Below, one piece after another: positions 25,700 through 39,446 of a stretch of 64,000 nucleotides of DNA. The stretch covers positions 199,089,741 to 199,153,740 of the forward strand of contig CM041465.1 of NCBI GenBank assembly GCA_023213395.1, given 5' to 3'. This stretch comes from Cycas panzhihuaensis. Its lineage: Eukaryota > Cycadophyta. The notes below the pieces were generated by a model, which ran no database searches, had not been told where the DNA came from, and saw nothing but the letters and a program-made list of their open reading frames with translations. Position 1 is the first letter of the stretch. Each line of letters starts with the position of its first letter. The position numbers and the translations under genes are program-made.

Positions 25700-28600
25700 T
25701 TTTGACATCGAGGCCAAGCCCAAAACTTTTAAATTTGTTGCAAGAGAGTGCCCCCATGAATATATCTATAATCTAATCATTGACAAGTTTATAGATCAAA
25801 TCTATCTTACCATCCTATATATGCTCCCTTTTGAACTAATGATAAACCTCAATGTGTTTAGTTCTAACATGGAACACATGATTCTTGGTCAATTTGAGAA
25901 CACTTTGATTATTATAAAATAATGATGTAGCTTGTGTCTGACTAATTTCAAGCTCTTTAAGAATCCTCCTAAGCTAGATAGCATCAATAATTGCACTAAT
26001 AGTGGCTTTATACTCAAATTTAGTTGAAGATAGAGTGACATTAAGCTATCTTTTGTAATACCATGAAACTAAATCAGAACCCATGTTAAAATAATAGTAT
26101 GAGGTTGATTTGTAACTATCTTTGTGTCCAACCTAATCTACATCAGTGTAACCTATTAATAAAAGATTTTTCACATGACAGTAATCAAGTCTAAACTAAA
26201 GAGTATCTTAAAGATATCTTAGGATCCCCATTAATGCTTTTTAAAATGAAATCATGGGTTTTGTCATGAACTTAGAATAGATCCCAATGACATAGATAAT
26301 ATTAGGTCTAATATAAATGAGTTAAATTAATTTTTCCATAAGTTCGTTATGCAACATAAGATCCATAGGTTTTCCACACTCATCAATGTCAAATTTTAGA
26401 CTTGTCTTCATAGGAGTTGACAATCAATTACATTTATCCATCTTAATTTTTAAAGAATTTCCTTTATATATTTTGACTATAAAAGGAAAATATAGCTTAG
26501 CTCCTACCAAACTTCCATGCCAAGAAAATAATGAAGTAGTTCAAGGTAAGTCATCTCAAAGCTACTATTTAGTTCTCTTTGGAGATATGTAATCCATTTT
26601 ATGTAATTACCAATTATCAATAACTCATCAATATAAAGTACGACAAGAGTGATCAAACCATTATGGATTTTAACATATAGATTTAGATCTAAAGATAAGT
26701 AAATGAGTCCATGCTTTTGAAAATATTCATCAATCTTTGTATACCAAGCATAAGGTGATTGCTTAAGGCTATATAATAGTGATTTTAGTTTACAGGCTAA
26801 GTGTTCTTTTCTATGAACAACAAACCTAAGAGGCTAATTTATGTATATTTCATCTTATAAGTTACCATTTAAGAAGGTACTTTTTATATTAATATGGTAA
26901 ATAGGCCAATTGAAATGAGTTGCAAGTGTCAAAACAAGCCTTATAATGGTCATCTTGGCAATTGGTTTAAATGTATCATCATAATCAATACCTTCAACAT
27001 GCTTGAAACCTTTGGCAATCAAATATTTTTTATGACATTAAATAGAGCCATCTATATAAAATTTTATTTTATAAATCTATCTATAATCAATTAGTTTCTT
27101 CTCTTCAAGCATCTCAACAAGGTCCTAAGTATTATTTTGTAAGATAGAATCCACTTCTTCAGTCATTGTTGTTTGTTATTTTAGATCTCAAACAACTTCC
27201 TTAAAAGTAGACAATACAAGAGCTTATAACATTTCTTCCATTAAGGAAAAATTTGTGTATGGCTTGTATTTCAATTGTCTCTTTGCTTATTATGGTGATG
27301 AAGGAGTATAAGAGATTATTTACATATACCATTTAGGCAACTGCTTTAAAGTAGCACCATCCTTAATATCCTTTAAAGGGTTGATAAGAGTAGATGTAGA
27401 TGTAGAGGTAAGTGGTGCAGATAATGTACTACGAGTGTATGTTGATGTAGGAGGCATATGTTCTATAGGAATATTTTATGGGGTAAGAGGAGCAATCATT
27501 CTTTGTCAGACTAATCATTAAATAATGAAATCTATATGATATCCAAATATTGATTCTCTTATAAGAAAATAACATATTAATATATATACATTTGCTTGGT
27601 GGTATGATCATACAATTTATATACTTTACAATTGAGTTGATACTTATTAAAGATTCATTTCTTACTCTTATCATCCAAAATTTTCCTTTCTTCTTTTGGT
27701 ATGAGCATGTATGCTATATAACTAAAAGTGCATAAATGTAAGATTGTAGATTTTTAACCTGACTAGGCCTCCTTGGGGGTAATGTTTAATACTACCTTAG
27801 TTAGATTTCTATTTATGACATATATTGTTATATGAAGTATTTTAACCTAGAATTAAACTCCTAAATTCTTGACGGTAAGCATGCCTTTGCCTTTACTAAC
27901 CAAGTTCTAATTCATTCTCTTAGTAACTCCATTTTGCTAAAGGGTGTATGGGGTAGAAAATTATTGTTTGATGCTAATATCCTTATAGAATTAAGTGAAC
28001 TCATTTGATGTGTATTCACCTCTATTATCAAAATGAAGGCTTTTTAGTAGCTTTCCATATTCAAGTTTAACATTATACTTAAACTCTTTGAATTCATTAA
28101 AGGCTTTTTATTTCTACTTTAGGAAATATACCCATATTTTTCTAGAGTAGTCATCAATAAATATTATAAAATAATGACAACCTCTAAAGAATACTTAGGA
28201 CATAAGTCTATAAATGTTTGAATGTACTATGCCTAAAGGTTCCTTAGTATACTAGGCTCTTTCATCTCACCTAAAAGGAGCCCAATAATGTTTGTCCATA
28301 ACACAAGCCTCACAAATACATTTAATCCACTTTAAATTTGGTATACCATATACTATATTTAATTTATAAAGTAGATGAATATTGTTCATGTTCAAGTGAT
28401 CTAGGCATTGATGCCATAATTAGTCTTTTGGAATTCTAGGAGAAATATATTATTTTAAAGTAAATTAATCATTTGAATCTAATGTTGAAGTAGAAGGATC
28501 AGAAGTGGAAGTTGAATTACTATAAGAACCCAATTCATGTGACTAGATCAATGGTCTAGTTATAGCACCAAGCTTGTATAGTCATTCATCTCCGTATCCT

Positions 28601-29904
28601 AAGGAAATTAAGTTGCCATTTAGATATATAATTAGGTATTTTCCACCATGGCTAAACAAAATATCAAAGTTTTATTGATCTATTTAGCTAATTGATAGTA
28701 CGTTACGTGTTATGCTAGGTACATAGTAAACATTATTAAGATGATGTGGAATATCTGAATTCTTTAATGAGATAGGGACATTACTAATCTTGATAACTTC
28801 TAGAGTACTATCATCTCCAAAAGTGACATATTGATCCTAAATTGGTCTTGTATCAGTGATGAGTTCTTCTAAACCAATCATATTATGAGGCACTTAAATC
28901 GATCAACTAGGAAATATTAGAATGATGAGTTGATAAAGAAGCAAAGAAAATATTTCGAGAGTTGGCCATGCAGCTTTCTTAATTCTGTCTCTAGTTACAA
29001 TTCCTATTTTATTAGTTTCTCTAAGAAGCATTCTAATTTTGTCTCCTCGATCCCTGGTAATTTAGCTCATTTTATCTCTATAGTCCTTGATAATTTCTAT
29101 ATCAATGATTTTAATTACCCTATATAGTAGGGTGATTTTAAAACTAATACTTCTAAAGGTTGACTATCTTTTTCCTATAGTTAGGTGTTATATGTCTAGG
29201 TTTTCCATAATAGTGATAAACAACCTAAGAATTATAAGGTGGTTAAGGCTGACATGGTGATATAACTACTAATTAGTCTACTAGTTCAAATTCATTAAAC
29301 CAAATTCTTCTTAGAGTAGTAGACCCTTAAATGTATTGAAATTAATATTAGCAAGTCAATATGTATGTGATAGATTAGATATAAGGGAGTTATAACTAGC
29401 TGGAAAGATATTGACAATGCAATAGATGAGATCACTATCATCTCGTGGCTAACCCATCACTATTAACCATTTCTTAATCACCTTAATTTAGGACAAATAA
29501 GTTGTTATAGATCCTTCAAATAGAATGGAGTAAAGCTAGCCCTCCAGCATCACTACTCTAGCATTATCCTTCCTCTTATAAAGTGCATGTATAATATTCC
29601 AAGCATCTAGAGAGGTAGGGATCAATTTAATATTCTAGTCAACACTATCTTCACATAACAAGTTTAAAAAAGAAAGGGAAACTTCATCAATCTCTTCAAA
29701 GATAGCTACAACATTAGAATCAAGAGGAATGAGGTTATTAAAATCATTAGGTTATTGAATGGGAATTAGCTTAGGAAATTTTTTAGAAACAAAAATCCAA
29801 AGTTTATTTATTATCAATATATGCTTAACTTATTTTTTCCAAACCAAGAAATTATCACTACCAAAAAGTTTAATAGTACTAGTTATAATCATTTGAGATG
29901 CCAT
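25700..29904 (-). pseudogene. Copia C gag-pol polyprotein remnant
   Basis: Read on the minus strand. Gag opens with MASQMIITSTIKLFGSDNF at 29904 and continues through SLDAWNIIHALY-like text. Protease-adjacent text is near 28750 (NVYYVPSITRNVLSI). GAG-pre-integrase LWHQCLDHLNMNN lies near 28410, with the zinc-site Cys/His CICEACV at about 28310. The integrase core runs about 28200-27900, with FIDDYSRKIWVYFLK and FDNRGEY; the catalytic Glu reads Lys (27919-27921). RT includes LYIDELLI at about 26614-26640, where the box YVDD reads YIDE. RNase H at about 26150-25730 has GYTDVD, VALSS-like TLSSTKFEYKA, and TKHIEVYH. Many in-frame stops. The order INT before RT is diagnostic for copia. Confidence 0.9.
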
Positions 29905-31829
29905 GATATCTGATATGTATCCTATCTAAATAAAAAGATATACTAATCTAGTATCTATGTCTCAGTGTCTCTAATCCTAATAGTCTTTGGTAGTTGAGAT
30001 GGTACTATCTAATGGCACACTTTATCATAAGTGGTAGATTGAGGACCTAATATACTTGAATATACATAAGTACTATAGAAGACTTGACTGCCTCTCTGAC
30101 ACTATTAATCCACTTGCGCTAGATTTATGACATAAATGGCAGATCCTCATTTAAGGGTACACTTATAGCCAAGGTGCTTATCCTCTCCAAGTCTAACCTA
30201 GTATCCAAACTCTAAGATTTTCTATAACACCTTAGATTACTACTAAATACACTTGATAGTCAATGGGCTTCTCTAATATCTATAGAATTTGAGAAAGACC
30301 ACTAGCATATATAGAGTGGTAACTTCAGGGATCCAACTCATTGCCCTTATAAGGTTAGTAATAAGGCAGTTTAGTTAGGTATTATTTTTTAAATATTTTT
30401 TATTAATTTTTAAAAGATTTTATTATTAAAAGACTAAATTTTATGTTTGAAGTAGTAAAAATAGAAAAAAGAAACCCTTAAAAAACTAAAAATTTACCTA
30501 AAATAGATTAAAAATAGGCCCTTGAAAAGCTTATAAAATGAGAAAAAAATAAGTTTTAAGTTGGGGACCTTTATCAAATATCGAATATTTTATGAATATA
30601 CTAATCTAAATAACTTAAAATTTTTAAACTTTATAAAAAATTAAAATAAATTATGGGATTTTGAAAAGATGATAATAAAGTTTAGATACTAGTAACTAGT
30701 TCTTTCTATAAAAGTTATAAAATCTCATTCTGTCTTCTCCATTACAAAGATGACATTTCTAAGATCAAAATATATAGTCATATGGTATAGTTTTAGTTGT
30801 CTAATAGTAAGTAAGAATTTGATGAAATTAATAACTTTATTTAAATCCATAATTTAAAGCAGATCGATCAAATTTAAGTGATAATAGTTTCTATTTGCCT
30901 CTGTATTAGCTCTTAAACTACTCTAAATCTTTTGCATCCTGGTTTAGTCATTAAACAACCATAAAAAAGGCTGGGATTATAGTCCACCATATAAAAATAT
31001 AGCCTGTAGAAATCACTATTATGCAGATGACAATGTTGTGGAGATCCAAAGAAGACCACTAGAGATTAAATGAGCTAATAACCACAAAATTAACAAGCCA
31101 TCAATGACACATCCTATGTAGAGGAACACAAAGGCCACATAATGAGAGAATAGTTGAGCACGAAGGGCCATAAATGATAGATGATAGCCATGTAGGGACA
31201 AATAATAGACATGTAAGTAGATGTAGAGATTCTAAAAAAATGCATAGGGACATGAGGGTATTTCATAAAGATCATCATGATGGCAGCTATATAAATGGTA
31301 GCCATGCAGATGAGAGAAGTAGGCCCAAATAAAGATGCAGATGGGAGCCACAAAAGGTAGTCCTACATGCAATCCCTCATATAGATAGAAGCCAAGTATA
31401 ATATTTAAAGAGAATTATGTCTTATGCAAAGGTAAGTATAAATCACCAAAGCCAAGAGATGAATGGAGGTCACCACTCTAATTAACAATTGTAATACATC
31501 TTGAACATAGCCAATAAATCATATTATAATGAGTACCTTTTCATATATAGATCAAATTCTTAAATACATCTACTAAATCATCTATTCAATATATCAAGCA
31601 TTTCAATATTTATTCAATGATGTAAACAATAATGATGAGATTTTATAAACGATAACTCTTTAATATAAAAGTCATTTGATTTGATTAATAAATTAAAAAT
31701 AGTAGAAGCATAACTACTTTCTCTAATTCAGTTGAGACAATGAAGGCAATAGTTGAAAGTAGTTAGTACAAAGAGGGAGGTTGAGTAAATAGACTAGAAA
31801 TTGGCTACAAACTTGGTTTTTACACCAAG
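29905..31829 (-). other. Copia C leader, no gene recognised
   Basis: About 1.9 kb between gag and the 5' LTR, unusually long for a copia leader, without motifs. The open stretches at 31019-31353 are hydrophobic and of the chance type. A secondary insertion is possible but no terminal repeats were seen. Just inside the LTR the minus strand reads TGGTGTAAAAAC (about 31815-31826), a poor match to the initiator-Met PBS. Confidence 0.5.
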
Positions 31830-32291
31830 TGAATGGAGAGAGGTCTGCCTGGTTTTAGCCCAAGTTTAAGACTCATAAACACCCATAAAACATTCAATCA
31901 ATAAGTACATTAAGCAACTAAATTCCTCACAAATGCTCCAAATAGAACTTACATTAATCTGTAATATAAAAGTACATTACATGATATAAAATTACATAGA
32001 AGAAAGCCTTGTATAAAGAATAAAAGAGGTTGTTATGATGCATATTGGGAATATTAAATGTAAGATTATGCAAGGTGACCATTGGCACCTTGCATAATTA
32101 AACCAAGTTTATAACAATTGAATATTGAGAGCAAATAAACCCCCACACACCTAGGTTCATAATATTAAGTTATGACTTAACCCTTTTTATGATAAAGAAG
32201 CCCTCAATATAAACTATGTAGAAATATTACATCAATATAATACAATTAATCCTTGATGAATTAATGAAGTCTATTATTAATTATTCTATCA
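31830..32291 (-). repeat. Copia C 5' LTR
   Basis: + strand starts TGAATGGAGAGAGG and ends TTCTATCA, aligned end to end with 25209-25673. Followed by tacta, which matches the left-flank target site at four of five bases. Confidence 0.9.
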
Positions 32292-32299
32292 TACTAGAG

Positions 32300-33060
32300 G
32301 TCTATAAAAATCATGGAGATTAGTTATTTGTAGTTAAGAATAATTAGGTATATGCTATTGCATTGAGTGAGGTGTAAATTACATTAATACCTAAGCCTTA
32401 GATAAAACACATCTACAAAATTAAGCCTCTGCATACCTTTAGGTATAAAGGAGGACCCTTATAAGTTCTCTTACCGAATTAGTATAGGAATACTATCAAT
32501 TGATTATCCTCTTATAGTGCATAGGCTAATAGTTAATGCTTAGAAGTTACCCTACTTAAACATCATTGAATGAATGTAAAACCTATGGGTGCTGATATTT
32601 CTTTATAGATAGTATCCTGAGATATTAAGTTGATCTATAGTAATGATAGAGAAGTTTATCTTAGGGCCTATAAATATAAATACTCCTTTATTAGAGTCTA
32701 TTAGGTCCCCATATCACCTGTATAACATTTATTACATAAATATTCTATACAAAGATCTTGAGACTATTGTACTTCTATTGATATTATTAGAAAACTACTA
32801 CAATTTTATGATTACAAGTTAAAGAAATGATTGTTACTTATTATTGAATCTAAATTAGTAAAAACACTCCTTATAAATACTACTACAATCAACAAAATGA
32901 TCATTAAAAAAAAAAAGGAAAGAAAGAAAGAGCAACAAGACTATAAAATTAGAGCACTCATTCTATTTTTATAAAATTTACATAATTTAGCTTTGAAGCT
33001 CTTTTAGTATAGTCATCATCTAGAAACACAACATTGGAGACCCTATCTAAACTTTTAGTA
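32300..33060 (+). repeat. Chromovirus-leader-like repeat fragment
   Basis: Shares ordered blocks with the leader of the chromovirus (about 10000-10560): ccttagataaaac (32398 and 10043), cataccttt/cataccta, tagggcctataaa/gagagcctataaa, agagtctattag/ttagtctattag, and an A-rich aaaaggaaagaaagaaag block (32911 versus 10484). No LTR or gag of that family follows, so it is a truncated relative. Confidence 0.5.
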
Positions 33061-33084
33061 TTATCTATATCCTATTTGGTATAC

Positions 33085-33154
33085 ATTAGAGTCAATATTC
33101 AATTTAATTGAGTCAAGTCCATATTAGAGTCAATATTCAATCCAATTGAGTTTA
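33085..33154. repeat. Two-unit tandem repeat, period 38 bp
   Basis: attagagtcaatattcaa occurs at 33085 and again at 33123, with the following ttaattgagt/ccaattgagt also shared. Exact 38-base offset. Confidence 0.85.
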
Positions 33155-33197
33155 GTTCTTTACACCCTCAATCCCTTAGTTTGTCCACTTTAATCTT

Positions 33198-33201
<4 letters not shown>

Positions 33202-33232
<31 letters not shown>
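33202..33232. repeat. (AG)n microsatellite
   Basis: About 15 uninterrupted AG units. Confidence 0.97.
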
Positions 33233-33234
<2 letters not shown>

Positions 33235-33699
33235 TTTGTAAATACTTCTCATATTCAAATAAGACCTACACCATTAGACTTGGCAAAAAATAAAATATCC
33301 ATGACTCTAGAGTAACCATAAAAGTTTATATATCTTATTTTAATCAATATATTACAGTGAGAAATCTCCATTAAGCCATTTTTAACTATCATTTTTTAGA
33401 AAAACTAGCCTATAGGCATCCCATAGAGTTCACAAGTCTAAATGTTTTATTTACTTACCACTCACGTATATCATCCCGATGAGTTTGTTATACTTATACA
33501 AGTACACTAGGTGATTTTCTTACTCAAATTTTAGGGTCAACAATCTATAAACACCCCACACCCCACCCTCTTTTTCCCTTTCATACATTCCCATTTTTTA
33601 ATACCCGTTCTACTTATCTTTCCCCATTCGATCAAAACCTATTCTTTCTTATTTCTCTTATTTTTTACATCCCTTTCTTCTTACTATATTCCACTTTAT

Positions 33700-36650
33700 A
33701 AAGACCTTTTTTATCTTTCACAAATGATGGCACCACTAAGCTAATTCAAGTGCCTCTCCTCTTTGGAAACACAACCCCTTACTATGCAAGACATGCATGA
33801 ATATAATATATCCAAGCTCTCAATGAACTTTGTAAATGTAGCCAAAGAGACTACAACCATACATATCTAACTTTCTAGTTTCATCTTAACATTAAACTCC
33901 AACACCACAAATACCTCACAAGGCAAACCTTTATAAGGTAGAACCCACCTCTCCAATATCCACGTTAGTAAATAGTTAATCATAAAATCAATATACTAAT
34001 ATTTGATCTAGACCTCAACAAGGATGCAACTTGCAGTTAGATTAGTAAACTAGATTCATATTTTGTAGTTAATTAGATATCCTAAGTTGATTAGTTGATA
34101 TTTACCTTGATCCACTTGAAACTCAATTACCACTTTATACATCCCATATGGTTTTGTCACAAGGCATTAGACCTTGCATTCCTTCTCCTAGAGCGTCTAA
34201 TATGGTACCCTCTTCCCAACATATTTCTCATACTTACCACGTTCATCCTCATACCTCAATTAGCCAATATTAAGTTTTAGGAGTTATAAAACCTACTTCT
34301 TCATTACATATTCCTAGGCCCACTTCACAACTAGCTTCTTTTCCTTTATTTAATCCCATCCTTGCACAATATCCTATGCCCTAAACTAACTCTGTGGTTA
34401 ACCATGTAGCTTGGTTCAATCCTTCATCTACTTTTCCATCCCATCCTATTCCCCAACAGTAACTACAACAACCTATTCATTCTTTTATTCCATATCCATC
34501 ATCCTTGCCTCAATGCCCTACTACATTGAGGCCAAGGAAACTGTTTTTTTATTACGTGAAATCTCCTTTTATGTGTGAGGTCCTTTTATCTCCCATACCT
34601 CCATTCCTTCATGAGTTACCTAAATGTTTGGGTAACTCTTCTCAAGACCCCACTTCCCACATACAAGCATTTGTACTTACTTGTGTAGATTTCATACCGT
34701 ATGATTACAACATGATATGCTTGTTACCTAAATCACTTCAAGGTGATGCCTTGAAATAGTTTTACCAATTTCCTTCAGCCTTTGTCCTCTCGTTCCAACA
34801 ATTAGTTGATTTTTTTATCAACTATTTTGATGTAGTGAGGCATCAAGTCCCTTCTAACTATCAAATAAAACCATGATGAAACCTCTAGAGACTTTGTGAG
34901 AAGGTTCCAAGACTAAGTACATGCTTTCCATTCACGTCTTTATCATAGTCTCCTATTTGATTTGTTCATCAATGTTTTGAGGCCACATGTATATCTTAAA
35001 GTTCTTAAGCTTGGCCCTCAAACTTATTAAGAAATTATTGATTGTTGTCAAGCTTTAGAAACATTTGATATTTAAGCAGATATTTAGAAGGTTGGGAAAC
35101 ATATTCCTTCCAAAGAAACTATTTAAACAATGAAGGCTTCTCATCCTTAACCTATCTACAATCACCTAACCTCTTCAATTAGATTGTTGGAGCATTCAAT
35201 CAGTACTAAGTTACATGTTGATGGTCCTTTCAAGAGTCAACCCTCTCAAGAAATAAAAGTGATCTATCTTACTAAAAGAAGAAAGAAACAAGTTCCTCCT
35301 CCACTTCCTTCTTCTTTCAGAAAGACAAAATGGTTTTCATATCATTAAATAGATGCTCATGAAAGAAATGAGTGTCATATGGTTTAAACTATTTCTCAAA
35401 ATATGAATGTTTAATTGAATCGCTCATCTAAGTCATCCCAAGATCAAATGACTCATAAGGATCCTTTGCCTCAACCTAATCAAAAAGAAAATAAAGATAA
35501 TAAAGGCAAGGAAAAGTAGGTTTATGATGATGAAGGTGAGCCTTTGGGTTCTAATTCATTAAAGAAGACTGCTACTCTTTTGAATTATTCAACAAAATAA
35601 ACTTATAACCAAACTTGCCTGCCTCCCAAAGGTGGTGACACCAAGAGAATGATAAACATGGTGGAGACAACCAAAAGTGCAGGTAGATCTAAATCACCTG
35701 ATGATTTAATGGTGAGGAATCCCGACTCTTTACCTCTTATAACCCTATGTCCCATCAGGTTTAGGTCCATTTCCTTCAATTTAAATGATGGATCATTCTC
35801 TTTGGTCGATGAGCTAAAAACCATTCCTACAAGTATTTTAGTTATTGATTTAATAAAGTGTTATCCTTAGTAATGTCAACTCTTGTTTGATACATTGGGA
35901 GTTCCTATTATAGCCTCTTCATCTGCTTCCATACTTTCTTTTAACCTAGCTTCCTTGTCTAATCATTCTACTCATGCACCAAATGATATACCTCCATTCT
36001 ATATTGAGATTATAAAGGATGATATTAATATTAAGTGTGTTTTTATTGATGAGGGATCATTTGTTAATGTAATCCCTCTTTATCTTGTTGAGGATTTTAA
36101 AATTTTGGTTTTTGATCTGTGTTAGTGGATTTACCAGGGATATGATAAGAATTAGAAAGTACCCCTAAGTCAAGTCATTATCCCTCTTACTTTGGAAGAA
36201 AAAGTAGTCCTCACTGAGTTAACTATCATTGAGCTTGACTTTAAGTACAATATTCTTTTAAGTAGACCATGGATTACCTAAATATCAATAGTTTATTCCT
36301 CCCTCTTTGGTGAACTCATGTTCATCCATTAAAAGTTGTGAAGCAAAAATCAAAACCAATTAAGCAGTCAAGCCCTCTTGTTGAGACTCTTTCTAAACCT
36401 GGTAAATCATCAAAATATTTAGAGTACTTCTTTTAATCAATTGGTCTAGGCCACTACTTTTCCATTGAAGCTCCTTTTACTCATCAAGAAGTAAATGTTC
36501 CTTTTTCTTCATGTTCCTCATCTATTCCTTCTACCTTGGGTATGACTAATCAATATTTGGTTTCCTCTTCCTCTCGTAATAAAGTAACCCATATATATGA
36601 ATGGTTTAGACTTATTTTTTCTACTTACAAGTAGCTGAAAATTTACCCTA
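33700..36650 (+). pseudogene. Tat-like gypsy gag-protease remnant
   Basis: Gag core at about 34500-35110: a proline-rich entry, then SSQDPTSHIQAFVLTCVDF (34640 onward), LLPKSLQGDALK, and FQQLVDFFINYF, the W/F-rich retrotransposon gag pattern. FSLVDELKTIPTSILVIDLIK at about 35800 corresponds to FFIVDELHTVVAGMSLMDVLR in the minus-strand Tat-like element at 50.7 kb. Protease follows with FIDEGSFVNVIP at about 36035-36075 (family: D-[SG]-G-S-x-V-N-V) and LLSRPWIT at about 36255. No RT, RNase H or integrase follows before AT-rich DNA begins near 36650. Stops and frameshifts abound. Confidence 0.75.
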
Positions 36651-36999
36651 CAACTTTACATCATGTATTTTATAAATAATAATTGATTTATGATAAAAAA
36701 ATTAATACAATCTCTCTTAGTAAAATAAAAAATTAGTTACAAAGATTAATAAAAAGTTAATTTTTCTTAGGAGGCCAAAGCCAGGAAACCTTCTTTGGAC
36801 TAACAACTTTGATCCTTAATACACCTGTAAATAAATAGAGGATATTAAAATATTCTATAAATGAAATACAAACTTTGCATGATAAAACAACTCTTAAAAT
36901 TTTAAAAATAATAAATGCACTCTCAATACTTCATATTGAGGGTGAAAGAGAGGCCAAATGACTCCATGCAAGTAGAATGGAGTGAATAGATCCCCTTCT

Positions 37000-37012
37000 A
37001 ACTCTGATACTA
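37000..37012 (-). other. Initiator-Met tRNA primer-binding site, orphan
   Basis: The minus strand reads TAGTATCAGAGTT (canonical TGGTATCAGAGCC), two bases inside a TG that starts at 37015 on the + strand. It marks a minus-strand copia LTR junction. Confidence 0.6.
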
Positions 37013-37014
37013 CA

Positions 37015-37313
37015 TGAAGGAAGGACAGATCTAGGGAATAAATCACTTACATATACATAATGGCAATGAAGAATGAAAAAGAGATGAAACAAGATATGAG
37101 AATAAAGCTTGGAGGTGAGAATGAATAATAACTCTCTTTTTAAGATTTCGACTTTTATTATTGAGGGTGAGCATTAGGGTTAGAATTTTCTCACCTAATG
37201 ATATAAATCTGAAATTATATCTAAATACACATAAAACACATTTTACTAAGAGACTAATGCTAATAATATATCCTAAGGTCACTTAATTAATCTACATAAA
37301 TGACCTTGACACA
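37015..37313 (-). repeat. Probable copia 5' LTR, outer end uncertain
   Basis: Lies directly outside the PBS at 37000-37012. The + strand begins TGAAGGAAGG. A right end near ttgaca (about 37308-37313) is a guess on the TG/CA rule. No matching partner and no gag were found to the left, so this is a scrap. Confidence 0.35.
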
Positions 37314-39434
37314 TTAACCTCTTTCATTAAAATTAGCTTCAAAGCATACTAAATTATGACAAAAAAATAAGGGTTTTAAACTAATATTTAAATAATTTAG
37401 ATGGAATCAAATTTTGATACCTATAACAAAATTCATGGCTCTTTTAAGGCATGTCATAATTTAGGATTTTTAGGGATTATAGTAATACCTATTATTAAAA
37501 TATTTATAATCTTTTACCTTAATATTCAATAGTGTCAAAACCACATCCAAATGAAAGTAGACTTTGAGATATATGTATTCAAAATAAAATTAAGGTTGAT
37601 CAAATACTTATAGCTAAAGTTATGGACATATGAAATTATAGGAGTAGATTTTAAGCCTTATGAACAATGATAAACAATAGGCCAAACTTGAATTCCTTGT
37701 ACCATTTATAATTTCACTATATAATGTATTGTATAACCACTCAAAATTTATATAATAGGTATAGTTATCATAAATCTATTATTACTTTTCCTAAATTTAT
37801 CCATTTGTACTCTAAAAATGTTAGATCTTTAATAGGACAAAAATAAAACTTTGATGACACTTGTAGTGATCCTAAATTAGATCTACTTTATCAAACATGA
37901 AAAAAGTTAAAATGATTATCCTATGAGTCCATTAGTCAAAATACCCTAAATGAATTACCTCATCGAGGATAATTTATGAATGAATAATAATTCCATATTT
38001 ATAAGTAATAAACTATGTGTTTAATAATTATTATAATTGAGGTTGACTTACAAATTGTGTTAGATCATAACACCATGAGTGTTGGACTATGGATTAAAGA
38101 ACCATTTATAGACTTAAGTATTGAAATTCTAAAGTCAAATTATTTTTTTCTTAAAGAAGTGAATAAGAATCTAGGTGATGATTTCCCTTCTTTCAAGCAA
38201 CAAAGAAATTCAAAAACTTAAGAACTTTTCATTTTGAGCTCCTTATATAGTAACTCAAATATAATATATGATTCCCTAGAATGTAGAGAAGTACCAAATA
38301 GAGGAGAGTTGAGGTGACTTAAAATATTTTGAATGCTTATTTCAAGCTCATATTCTCTTCTTTTGTGAAATCTAGCCATCTACTTCCTAAAATTAAGAAA
38401 TCAAAAACAAAAAAAAAAATATCCCATTACTTACTCCAACTAAATAATCCTACCAATGTCAATTAATAGATGTAAAACCAAATTTTAAATTCAGAAAAAA
38501 TTAATATAGTTATAGGAGTAATTGAGGATAAATATAGTAAATTTAAATAAACACTTTGTAGAGGGATTCAATTTACACCTACTAAGAAAATAACTGTAAA
38601 TCAGTGAATACAGATTCCTATAAGTAAAGATATACAATTCCATGGTAATAATAGTCTAGATAAAAGCAAACTCAATTAGCACTTGGCCTCCCATTACAAA
38701 AAATGAACCTTGATATATTGGATTGAGCTAGACCATAATAAAAAAGACCTAGGTGAGATTTGAGTGCATACCAAGATTAAGCTTCTACATAATAAATGAA
38801 TTCAAAAAGACACCCAAACCTTGTCCTTGATAAATTCTACAATACTAAAATCATCAATTAAATCCTAATAGGAAAAATAAAGGAATAATTACAATCACAT
38901 TCATCTAACCAAATGAATTGAAAAATTAGGACACATAGATATTAGCAACATAAACTAATAAAAAATTAAAATAAAAAACTACCCATATATTTTACATTTG
39001 TATAATATAACTCAAACAAACATGTAAATCTTTAAGCCTTGTAGCATAGCACATAATCATTCCACTTATGCCTTACCTATGAATAGAAACAACAAAATTA
39101 TTAGAACTCTAAATATTCCTAATAACATTTATAAGTTTGAAAACTACTAGTTTACATTTTTATAAGCTTAATAATTTAGAAATACCTACTTCTATGAGAA
39201 TGCAAGATTTGAAATTACTTCTTTTCAAAGTAAGATAAAATCCTATAATACTTTAAGAAAATATAGAGAAATGCATATAGATGACTAGAAAGAAACTTAA
39301 TGAGGACCAACTAGTAAAACTAATATATGTTTTAGGAAAATCTTCTTTTATTCATGTATTATCTTTGAGAAGTATTCAAACTTATTATCCTTGTTCTCAA
39401 TCAAAGCTTCAATAAAATACTTAAAGTTCTAACA

Positions 39435-39446
39435 ACCTTCCCTCCC
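39435..39446 (-). other. Orphan polypurine tract next to LTR end
   Basis: The minus strand reads GGGAGGGAAGGT followed directly by TGTTAGAAC, the classic PPT/3'-LTR junction of copia elements. The LTR would extend leftward from 39434; no partner was found. Confidence 0.5.

Larger units (their letters stand above)
25209..32291 (-). mobile_element. Ty1/copia retrotransposon with two LTRs (Copia C)
   Basis: A full-length copia skeleton of about 7.1 kb on the minus strand, bounded by LTRs 25209-25673 and 31830-32291. Five-base flanks are tgcta on the left and tacta on the right, a target-site duplication with one G/A change. Internal order on the minus strand is a leader of about 1.9 kb, gag, protease, integrase, RT, RNase H, as in copia. 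It is nested just inside the PBS of an older + strand copia element (24982). Confidence 0.88.

Noticed and set aside
31019-31353. Hydrophobic minus-strand open frames resembling membrane proteins
   Set aside because: No family motif, short, inside a retroelement leader; consistent with chance T-rich codons.
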